A stretch of DNA of 64,000 nt, from assembly GCF_018394335.1 (NCBI RefSeq), contig NZ_CP074572.1:3658001-3722000 (forward strand), written 5' to 3'. Below are positions 30,845 to 38,639 of the stretch, piece by piece. Numbering within the stretch: position 1 is the stretch's first letter; each line of letters starts with the position of its first letter. The position numbers and the translations under genes were made by a program. The DNA is from Shewanella dokdonensis (lineage in GTDB: Bacteria > Pseudomonadota > Gammaproteobacteria > Enterobacterales > Shewanellaceae). The notes beneath the pieces were generated by a model. That model was not told where the DNA came from. It made no database searches and saw nothing but the letters and a program-made list of their open reading frames with translations.

Positions 30845-31563
30845 CCGTTTTGGCTCTTGCTAGCCAACTGTTGTTGGACAGCGGCTTTATTTGCCAGATA
30901 TTCATCCAGGCCATGTTGACGCAGTTTACACGCCGGGCACTGGCCACAACCGCTGCCTTCAATGCCGTTGTAACAGGTGAGCGTTTCGTCCCGAACCAAG
31001 TCTAGCTGGCCGTATTTATCTGCTAAGGCCCAAGTTTCAGCTTTATTCAGCCACATTAACGGTGTGACTAATCGCAGTGGTCTATCCATTCCTTGCACTA
31101 ATGCGGATTCCAGCGCTCGAACAAAATCGTGGCGGCAATCGGGGTAGCCGGAATAGTCTGTTTCACAAACTCCGGTAATCACTGCTTCAGCCCCGAGTTG
31201 ATAGGCATAAATGCCGGCGAGAGTCAGAAATAAAATATTGCGTCCGGGGACAAAGGTATTAGGCAAGCCATTGTCCATCAACGCGGTGGAAACGGGGATG
31301 CTGTCGCGAGTGAGTGCCGATATTGCCAGTTCGTTGAGCAGACCAACATCCATCACTTTATGGCTGGTTGCCCCGAGCTTGTGTGCCAGTACTTTGGCAA
31401 TATCAATTTCATGGGCATGACGTTGACCATAGTTAAAAGTTATCGCGTGGACTTCGTCATACTGGGTTAGCGCTTGGATCAGACAAGTGGTTGAGTCCTG
31501 ACCACCGCTGAACACCATAATGGCTTTACGCGGAGTTGTGGATTTAGGCTGTGTTATGCTCAT
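30841..31563 (-). CDS. queC: 7-cyano-7-deazaguanine synthase
   Basis: Converts CDG to preQ0 with ATP and ammonia on the queuosine pathway. Start at MSITQPKS (31563). P-loop [12 protein letters not shown] near residue 20, and zinc ligands in [17 protein letters not shown], with a further Cys in TCYN. About 240 residues. Divergent from queE; together they supply consecutive enzymes (QueE makes CDG, QueC uses it). Overlaps the rhomboid gene by 4 bp. Confidence 0.94.
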   Translation of the reverse strand: MSITQPKSTTPRKAIMVFSGGQDSTTCLIQALTQYDEVHAITFNYGQRHAHEIDIAKVLAHKLGATSHKVMDVGLLNELAISALTRDSIPVSTALMDNGLPNTFVPGRNILFLTLAGIYAYQLGAEAVITGVCETDYSGYPDCRHDFVRALESALVQGMDRPLRLVTPLMWLNKAETWALADKYGQLDLVRDETLTCYNGIEGSGCGQCPACKLRQHGLDEYLANKAAVQQQLASKSQNG

Positions 31564-31713
31564 TTTTAAATACACTCAAAAAGAATGGCCACAGTTTACC
31601 CCAAAATGTTGCAAATTCCTTAATGGCCAACATGTTTGCCATTCGCAGATGAATGCTATATAACAGCGCCCGCGATTGACCGACTCCCACTCCGCGATTT
31701 TTGAGGCGCTTTT

Positions 31714-32382
31714 ATGCTATATCCAGTTAATGAAGTATTTGAAACCATTCAAGGGGAAGGGGTCAATACGGGCTTGCCCTCCATTTTTGTCCGCTTGCAA
31801 GGGTGTCCGGTGGGCTGCCCTTGGTGCGATACTCGCCAAACTTGGGAACAGTTCCCTGAAAATGAAGTTACGCCAGAGCAAGTATTACAGACGGACGGCA
31901 GTGTAGGGCGTTGGGCTTGGTATAATAGTGCAGCATTACTCGCGGCTTTTACTGCCCAAGCTTTTTCAGCCAAACATGTGGTATTAACCGGTGGCGAGCC
32001 TTGCTTGTTTGACCTCACAGAACTCACCCAGGCATTAAATCGCGCTGGTTATAGCACCCAGCTAGAAACCAGTGGCACCTTTGAGGTGAAATGTAGTGAA
32101 GCCACTTGGGTGACTGTTTCGCCCAAAATCGCGATGAAAGGCGGGCTGACGGTAAAACCGCAAGCACTCAAACGTGCCAATGAGATCAAACATCCAGTAG
32201 CGACCTCAACACATATTGAACAGCTGGACGCGTTGCTTGAGGGGGTGGATTTGACCGGCAAAGTGGTATGTTTGCAGCCGATTAGTCAGAAACCGCATGC
32301 AACCGCGTTAGCGATTAACACCTGCATTGCTCGCAATTGGCGTCTGTCAGTGCAAACGCATAAATATTTGCAAATAGATTAA
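31714..32382 (+). CDS. queE: 7-carboxy-7-deazaguanine synthase
   Basis: 222-residue radical SAM enzyme making CDG from CPH4. N-terminus MLYPVNEVFETIQGEG is characteristic. The cluster motif is CPVGCPWC (C-X3-C-X2-C, about residues 31-38), and VLTGGEPCLF binds SAM. Ends SVQTHKYLQID. Divergent from queC across about 150 bp. Frame intact. Confidence 0.95.
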   Translation: MLYPVNEVFETIQGEGVNTGLPSIFVRLQGCPVGCPWCDTRQTWEQFPENEVTPEQVLQTDGSVGRWAWYNSAALLAAFTAQAFSAKHVVLTGGEPCLFDLTELTQALNRAGYSTQLETSGTFEVKCSEATWVTVSPKIAMKGGLTVKPQALKRANEIKHPVATSTHIEQLDALLEGVDLTGKVVCLQPISQKPHATALAINTCIARNWRLSVQTHKYLQID

Positions 32383-32525
32383 TCTGTTAACAGCGCAGAT
32401 GCGGTGCTTGTGCGTGATAAATTAGCCGTATCAAACTTGCCGCTTTGTATCGCCGGCATCGGGCAAGGTTTCATCGTAAAAACGCAACATAACTGCGGCG
32501 GTTTAGCGAACAATAAACATGGGAA

Positions 32526-32609
32526 TGGTGGAGGGGAAGGATTCGAACCTTCGAAGGCGGAGCCGTCAGATTTACAGTCTGATCCCTTTGGCCACTCGGG
32601 AACCCCTCC
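32526..32609 (-). tRNA. tRNA-Tyr (GTA), third copy in transcription order
   Basis: About 84 nt with a long variable arm, anticodon GTA in CTGTAAATC, T-arm TTCGAATCC and encoded CCA. Acceptor GGAGGGG/CCCCTCC. Confidence 0.96.
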
Positions 32610-32638
32610 CCGAAAATGAGCTACTTTTGTGATGAAAA

Positions 32639-32722
32639 TGGTGGAGGGGAAGGATTCGAACCTTCGAAGGCGGAGCCGTCAGATTTACAGTCTGATCCCT
32701 TTGGCCACTCGGGAACCCCTCC
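32639..32722 (-). tRNA. tRNA-Tyr (GTA), second copy
   Basis: Identical to the adjacent copies over the mature tRNA; spacer of about 29 bp to the next. Confidence 0.96.
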
Positions 32723-32759
32723 TCAACCTCACACAAAAGTGCTGATTGGCAGCGCAACA

Positions 32760-32843
32760 TGGTGGAGGGGAAGGATTCGAACCTTCGAAGGCGGAGCCGT
32801 CAGATTTACAGTCTGATCCCTTTGGCCACTCGGGAACCCCTCC
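32760..32843 (-). tRNA. tRNA-Tyr (GTA), first copy
   Basis: Identical sequence; nearest to the promoter at 32860-32888. Confidence 0.96.
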
Positions 32844-32859
32844 TCAAATTGCGGCGGCA

Positions 32860-32888
32860 ATAGTAGACAGAAAGCGTTTTTATGTAAA
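32860..32888 (-). promoter_or_regulatory. Sigma-70 promoter of the tRNA-Tyr array
   Basis: On the minus strand TTTACA (32883-32888), 17-bp spacer, TACTAT (32860-32865), then GC-rich TGCCGCCGC. Same architecture as the tRNA-Asn promoter. Confidence 0.75.
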
Positions 32889-32969
32889 GTCCGATTTTGC
32901 AAAAACCACTAAAGTTAGTGGTAGTTCGGTCGATTAAATAACAACAGGTTGTTTAATCGATGTTTTTTT

Positions 32970-33455
32970 ATGCAATCCAAGCCAATACTGCTCAACGAAC
33001 TACAACTGGGAACACGCCTTAACCATGCGATAGAAGAAAATGCGCGTGGTGACTTCGGCTTATTGCTGTCAATGTTGTCTCAGGATGCCCGTGATTGGCC
33101 ACAGTTCCACCTGCAAGATACGTTGGCTGTCGAAACTCAGTTGCGCCAACAGTTTGAGTTGCCGCCATCACAGTCGTTAGTGGGGGATTTGAGTCAGCAA
33201 TCTCTAGCCGATAATGCCCATTACTATCTCACCGATGGCCCCGAAACATTCCGCTTAGCCGAGGCGATGCACCCAGAACCGCTAGTGATCCGCGGCAAAT
33301 GCTCAATAAATACCAGTGAAGTGCTGGAAAATTGCAGTTTGCTGGAGCGGCGGCGTTTTGCCGGTGAAACTCTACCTTTACTCCCAGAAGCCCCTCAATT
33401 ACCTGAATTAATTCTGCAGCAGCGGTTAGCGGTTGCACGACAACAAGCAGCGTGA
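32970..33455 (+). CDS. VC2046/SO_2500-family protein of unknown function
   Basis: 161 residues from ATG 32970 (MQSKPILLNELQLGTRLNHA). Soluble, no signal peptide or membrane helix; contains FGLLLSMLSQDARDW and LTDGPETFRLAEAM. The overall pattern matches my memory of the VC2046/SO_2500 family found in Vibrio and Shewanella; function unknown. A TTG at 32949 could extend it by seven residues. No neighbour clarifies its role. Confidence 0.65.
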   Translation: MQSKPILLNELQLGTRLNHAIEENARGDFGLLLSMLSQDARDWPQFHLQDTLAVETQLRQQFELPPSQSLVGDLSQQSLADNAHYYLTDGPETFRLAEAMHPEPLVIRGKCSINTSEVLENCSLLERRRFAGETLPLLPEAPQLPELILQQRLAVARQQAA

Positions 33456-33526
33456 AATAAACCACAGAAATCCGCGGTATTACAGCCTATAATCGACAAG
33501 CTATGATGCATTCCGGAGATATCTTT

Positions 33527-33817
33527 ATGAAAAGCATTAAAGAAGCGCAAAGCGATCTGGTCAATGATACCTGTGCTGAATGCGGTAGTTTTGTGGATAT
33601 TGGCGCGGTAGTGGAAGAAACTGATGTTCTGCTGCAACTGCCTTTCGCTGGCGAAAATGCCAAAGCAGATGCCGAAGCGTTGGCCGCTAAAGCCAAAGCG
33701 CGGTTTGCTGATGTGCTGGTGCGGCTTATTGCACAAGACAACGGCTGGCTGTTGCAGCTTGAATTTGGTTGTAGCGCCGAAAAAATGATTTTCCAGTTAC
33801 AAAACAGTTTGCCCTAA
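33527..33817 (+). CDS. YfcZ/YiiS-family small protein
   Basis: 96 residues from ATG 33527 (MKSIKEAQSDLVNDTCAECG). A Cys pair CAEC and VDIGAVVEETD precede a helical Ala/Lys-rich segment (ALAAKAKARFADVL). The end CSAEKMIFQLQNSL resembles the end of YfcZ. Cytosolic, function unknown. Stands alone between two unrelated genes. Confidence 0.65.
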   Translation: MKSIKEAQSDLVNDTCAECGSFVDIGAVVEETDVLLQLPFAGENAKADAEALAAKAKARFADVLVRLIAQDNGWLLQLEFGCSAEKMIFQLQNSLP

Positions 33818-33939
33818 GTCACAGAATGGGAAGTGTAAGTAAATATATTCGGTATTGCTGTGGTATTCGTAAATGTGTAATCTCGCTACGTGATAATTTA
33901 AAAACAACAATTTAGGTATTGACATCTGGCTGGATAATA

Positions 33940-36111
33940 ATGGGCGTTAATCGTGGGAAGTATTGGCGATTACTGGAGTTACTGACGAACTCCACAGCAA
34001 AGCAGCAGGGCGATTTTGCGGGTACCGCCGCATTGGCGACCCAATTGCTCTGTGAACATTTACAGATTGACTGCGCCAGTGTCTGGTCTTGGTCTAAGGC
34101 ACAGCATATTCAATTTGAGACCGCCCGTTTTGGTGCTGCTGTTCAACAAAATCCCCGACCTTCCAATCTATTGTTGTTACCACATTACATCTCCGAACTT
34201 CATAACCATTTGCATATCGCAGCGGCTGATGCCATAGCGGATCTGCGCCTAGCGGAACTGCACAGCCATTATATTCACCCCAATCACATCAAGAGTTCAC
34301 TGGACGTTGCGATCAGGATTAATGGCCACATCGAAGGCGTTCTGAGTCTTGAGCGACATATCTCCGCTAGTCCTTGGAGTGATACTGAGGTTCATTTGGC
34401 ATGCCAGGTTGCCGATCAACTGGCGTTGGCGCTGGCTACCAGTGCCGCTTACCATAAAGATGAGATGTTAGCGCTGTTTCAGTCAGCCATTGAGAAATCT
34501 GCGCAGATCACTTTATTGGTCAATATGCACACGGAGCTGATTGAGTACGTTAATAAAGCGCATGAGGTGATTACCGGCATTCCGCGGGAGAAACTGCTTG
34601 GGCGCAATATCAAAGAGCTGGCTTTTTTCGGCAGGCCCCGAAGCGGCTCAAAATGTGCTGGACAGGTTGTGCCGCGGAGAAGTTGTTCGTAATGAAATTC
34701 CCTTACAACGCAAGAACGGTGAACAGTTTTGGTTGAAGTTCTATGCCAGCCAATTTGAAACTCGTCTCGGTAACCATTACATACTGATCACCGCAGAGGA
34801 TCATACTGATGCTCGTTATCATCAAGCCGAACTAGAGCATATGGCATGGCACTGTAATCTAACCGGATTGTACAATCGCACCTATTTCAACCGCATGCTG
34901 GAGCGTACCACTGATGGTTACCTGTTGTTGGTCAATCTGGTGGGCTTCAAACGTTACAACGATACCTATGGACACAGTAAAGGCGACGATCTGTTAGTGG
35001 AGATTGCTCGCCGCTTGCGGCATTTTTCGGCGTTATATAGTGGCGCTGAAACCGCGCGGGTGGGTAGCGATGAATTCGCCTTATTGCTGCCGGAGTTAAA
35101 GGATGAACTGCAGTACTGTTACAGCCGCTTATATCAACAGCTGAGCATGCCGATTTCCTTGGGGCGTGAATCGGTGGATGTGCGTCCCGCCATTGCTATT
35201 GTGGCGATTGATGAAGTGGCTGAGACGGTAGCGCCCTGACCTGCGCCGATATCGCGCTGCAATATGCCAAGAAGAAGCAGGGCACCGCGATTCAGATCTT
35301 TAACAGCACCTTGCTCAAAGCGTTTAAAGATGATGCTGAGATTGAGCGAGATCTGAATGTGGCCATTCGTGGTCGCCAGTTTGAGTTGTATTATCAGCCG
35401 CTAAAAGATTTACAGCGCCAAACATATATCGGTGCCGAAGCATTGATCCGTTGGCACCATCCTAAGCGCGGTATTATGTATCCAGGGGCGTTTATTGACA
35501 TCGCCGAGCAGACCGGGCTTATCAACAGTATTGGCAGTTGGGTACTGGAAGCCGCGTGTAAACAGCTGTATTTGTGGCAGCACCGCAATATTGAAATGTC
35601 GATGCATGTCAATGTATCCGCCCGCCAGTTTTTCGGTGGCAACCTTTACGAACAGGTTTGGGATTTGTTGACTCGTTACCGTTTAAAACCTAAAAGCTTG
35701 ATATTGGAAATCACCGAGACTGAGTTGATGGAAGATATTCGCTATGCCACCAACTTGTGTCAGGAATTAGCGGATTTAGGGGTCGGCCTGGCGATTGACG
35801 ATTTTGGTACAGGTTACAGCTCCATGCGTTACCTGAAGCAATTCCCCATCAGCAAGCTGAAAATTGACCGCTCTTTTATTTCTGATTTAAACATCAGCCG
35901 CCAGAGCCAAGAAATCGTGAGTGCTATTATCGCCATGGCCACGGCGCTGAATATATCCTTGACGGCAGAGGGCGTAGAAACCCAAGAGCAGGAGCGATTC
36001 CTTGCCGAAAATCTTTGCCATCAGGCTCAGGGATTTCTGTACAGCCCCGCACTGAGAGAAGCCGATTTTGCCCGGTTTATTGAAGCAGATAGCCCTTTGA
36101 TGCTGCATTAA
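33940..36111 (+). CDS. GAF-PAS-GGDEF-EAL cyclic-di-GMP protein (two frame changes)
   Basis: About 723 residues. An N-terminal GAF-like domain (to about residue 180), a PAS domain (ALFQSAIEKSAQITLLV to ITAEDHT), a GGDEF domain with degenerate signature RVGSDEF, and an EAL phosphodiesterase domain with GAEALIRW, EITETEL and DDFGTGYSS intact. This suggests c-di-GMP hydrolysis, with GGDEF as a possible GTP-sensing module. Frame changes: an extra T in T6 34623-34628 (restored LAFSAGPEAAQNVL) and a missing C at 35234-35236 (restored VAPLTCADIALQYAKKK). No membrane helix seen. Confidence 0.85.
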
Positions 36112-36114
36112 GCG

Positions 36115-36599
36115 TTATATTTTATTCATGCAGCAGTGTTTGAATTTTCGGCCGCTGTTGCAAATGCACAGCTCATTTCTTTTGGCAATTGCACCTGGAA
36201 TTGTTCCCCATCAGTATAAAACCACTGATTTCCCACCCATTGAAAATTAGACAGCTCATAGATAGCATCCAAACCATTTTCAGTTTGAAACCAAGCTTTA
36301 AAAAGCACTGTGCCACTATGCTGCTGTTGGGTGCTTTGTAGTACCTGTAATGACCACCAGTGTGGGTGCGGCCCTCGGGCGAGTTCTGCCGCGGTTAATC
36401 CGTGGCGATAGTCAGGGTGATGAGTTTCTTCAAGGTAGCTAAAACGGTGTAGCACAAACGCGGCATAGCGGGAGCGCATCAACGCTTCGGGCGTTGGCGC
36501 TGGCAATTGTTGCTGGTGATAAGGCGCACAGCATTTTCCATAGGACAAACCGCTACCACAAGGGCAGGCGAGTTCGGTTGTATAAGGTTTCTCGACCAT
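36115..36599 (-). CDS. ychJ: YchJ-family SEC-C motif protein (one frame change)
   Basis: About 161 residues. Zinc-binding SEC-C motif at the N-terminus CPCGSGLSYGKCC (residues 12-24), then PEALMRSRYAAFVL and a compact NTF2-like core. One A missing at 36180-36183 removes the second SEC-C motif; restored, the end reads CICNSGRKFKHCC. Function unresolved; SEC-C motifs bind zinc and often contact SecB or ribosomes. Five bases after an exported NTF2-like gene, so probably one transcript; convergent with the EAL gene. Confidence 0.87.
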
Positions 36600-36604
36600 G
36601 AGTA

Positions 36605-37163
36605 CTACTGTTTATTTGGCAGTTGTGTCAGATGATTGCCGTAGTATAAATTTGCTTTGGGGGTAGCATCAAAAAAATGTTTGGGCTCTGCACGATTGCT
36701 TATATCAACTTTCCATTGCCAGACACCTTGGGGATTTTTTCCGCAACCGTTACCATTTTCCCGGCAAATTCACTTATCGGTTCTTCGGTTTCTGCGGGGG
36801 ATAAAAACGCACTAAATAGTAACAAACATCGGTTGCCGAGTTGCCTTTAAGCAACCTTTTTACCAAACGAAAATCGACTTCAATATGAGCTTTGCGCTTA
36901 CGAATACGCTCAAAGAATTTTTGATAAAGTTCAATAATGTTTGCTTTACCGGTGACGATGCCAACGCTTTGTTGTTCTGGGATATAGGCCGCATCGTCGG
37001 CATAGACAGTGACTAATTGCTGAGCATCTAAAGCGGCAAAAGCTTTAATAAGCTGCTGATAATGTTGATTAAGGCTCACTTCATCGGCATCATTGCCATT
37101 AGCTGCCCAGCCTAACTTTACAACAGACAACAGTAAAGTCAGCGTTATCAGGATAATTCTCAT
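36605..37163 (-). CDS. Exported NTF2-like/DUF4440-type protein (two frame changes)
   Basis: About 186 residues when restored. Cleavable signal peptide MRIILITLTLLLSVVKLGWA at the N-terminus. The body is NTF2-like (QLIKAFAALDAQQLVTVYAD, GKANIIELYQKFFERI). Bases appear missing in G5 36796-36800 and T4 36756-36759; the corrected tail includes NPQGVWQWKVDISN, the usual closing strand of this fold. Periplasmic, ligand unknown. Co-oriented with and just upstream of ychJ. Confidence 0.7.
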
Positions 37164-37280
37164 TAGTTCAGTCTAATCAGGTGTAATGCGGCTAACTATA
37201 ATAGATGCCATGGTCGATCAGAAGATTGATTTCTTAACAAAGTGTGTAATGTAGCAATAGCGGAAGGACTATCTTTTGTT

Positions 37281-37871
37281 ATGAATCAAAATGATATGGA
37301 TTTATTTAAGCAAGAAATGGCAGATGTTGTGCCATTGAAACAGTGTCATAACGTGCCCACTACTGGCGGGTTTACAACTTCAGCTGCGCAACGGGCGCGG
37401 AACGCGGCGGCCCAGAGCAGCGAATATCTGCAGCGCCTGCCGTTAGAACTTGCTCGGATCCCTCCGGTAAAGCCTGACGATATGCTCAGTTTCAAACGTG
37501 AAGGCGTGCAGGATGCGGTGTTTAAGAATCTACGATTAGGTAAGTACAAGGTGGCGGCAGAGCTGGATGTTCATGGCATGAATGTGCGCCAGGCTCGTGA
37601 CAGTTTAATCTCTTTTATCCTGCAACAGCAGCAGCGTGGTGCGCGCTGCCTACTGTTGATCCATGGCAAAGGTCATAGTAACAAACCCTTTCCAGCATTG
37701 ATCAAATCCTGTGTGAATTATTGGCTGACCCAACTGGATGAAGTCCTGGCATTTCATAGTGCTAAACGGGAGCAGGGTGGTTATGGTGCGTTATACCTTC
37801 TGTTGCCAAAAAATGAACAGCAACGTTTGGAAAACCGTGAAATTAATCGCCGAGGCGGCCATTTGCGCTAA
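37281..37871 (+). CDS. smrA: Smr-domain protein SmrA
   Basis: 196 residues from ATG 37281 (MNQNDMDLFKQEMADVVPLK). The N-terminal region resembles E. coli YdaL. The C-terminal Smr domain carries LDVHGMNVRQARDSL (LDxH motif) and LLIHGKGH (HGxG motif), the signature of MutS2-like Smr nucleases. Likely a DNA or RNA endonuclease; substrate unknown. 118 bp upstream of psrA and on the same strand. Confidence 0.85.
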   Translation: MNQNDMDLFKQEMADVVPLKQCHNVPTTGGFTTSAAQRARNAAAQSSEYLQRLPLELARIPPVKPDDMLSFKREGVQDAVFKNLRLGKYKVAAELDVHGMNVRQARDSLISFILQQQQRGARCLLLIHGKGHSNKPFPALIKSCVNYWLTQLDEVLAFHSAKREQGGYGALYLLLPKNEQQRLENREINRRGGHLR

Positions 37872-37954
37872 AAAGAGTGTGGCACTTGGCCTGAGTGGCG
37901 TCCATCGCTTTGATAGCATAAGTTTTCGTTTGACATCAGAGATCCCAACAATTA

Positions 37955-37974
37955 TTTTAAACAAGTGTTTAAAA
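37955..37974. promoter_or_regulatory. Perfect palindrome upstream of psrA, probable PsrA operator
   Basis: TTTTAAACAAGTGTTTAAAA: 9-bp arms around AG, 15 bp before the psrA ATG. The core AAAC-N4-GTTT fits the (G/C)AAAC-N2-4-GTTT(G/C) type site known for Pseudomonas PsrA, so autoregulation is likely. Confidence 0.7.
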
Positions 37975-37989
37975 TATTCTGGGGATGGA

Positions 37990-38624
37990 ATGGCCAATCG
38001 CTTTGATACCAAAACCCGCATTCTGGATGCAGCTGAGCGGCTGTTTGCTGAACGCGGATTTTCGGAAACCTCGTTGCGGCTGATCACCAGCAAAGCTGAA
38101 GTTAATCTGGCTTCAGTGAATTATCATTTTGGTTCAAAGAAAGAGTTGATCCGTGCGGTGCTCGCTCGTTATCTCGATGCCTTCATGCCAGCGGCCTCAC
38201 AGGCCATTAATGCTCAGCGTAAGCAGGAGCAACAGGCATCACTGGAGCAGATCTTTTCCGCATTGGTGGGGCCGTTACTTAAACTGAATCAGCTATATCC
38301 AGAGGGGACTCGTACCTTTTGCAGTTGCTTGGGCGCGGCTATATTGAAAGTCAGGGGCATTTGCGTTGGTTTATCACCTCACACTATGGTGAACATTTGC
38401 AGACTTTTGTTCGCGCGGTGACCGAGAGTGTGCCTGAAATACCCGCGGCAGACATTTTCTGGCGATTGCATTTTACCTTGGGAACTGTGGTGTTCACTAT
38501 GGCTTCTGCTGATGCACTGATGGAGATTGCCACGGCTGATTTCGGTGAGCAAAACGATATTGAAGCGGTTATTCGCAAGGTTATCCCCTATATTTCAGCC
38601 GGTGTGGCTGTGTCTGGTAATTAA
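37990..38624 (+). CDS. psrA: TetR-family regulator, PsrA type (one frame change)
   Basis: 211 residues restored. TetR helix-turn-helix at the N-terminus (TKTRILDAAERLFAERGFSETSLRLITSKAEVNLASVNYHFGSKKEL region), then a ligand-binding domain. One T missing in T4 38317-38320; the restored joint is TRTF-LQLLGRGYIESQGHLRWF. It lies 15 bp before fadE and downstream of a perfect palindrome, as expected for PsrA, the fatty-acid-responsive repressor of beta-oxidation in Shewanella and Pseudomonas. Confidence 0.85.
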
Positions 38625-38639
38625 CTCAAGGATAATGTT

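Noticed and set aside
31576-31713. preQ1 riboswitch in the queC-queE gap
   Set aside because: I could not trace a convincing pseudoknot or conserved core by eye.
32404-32937. Three rightward frames sharing GGGEGFEPSKAEPSDLQSD
   Set aside because: They are antisense translations of the three tRNA-Tyr genes.
37738-37989. Upstream extension of psrA into smrA
   Set aside because: The extra residues lack TetR features and would cover the operator; ATG 37990 gives the standard start.
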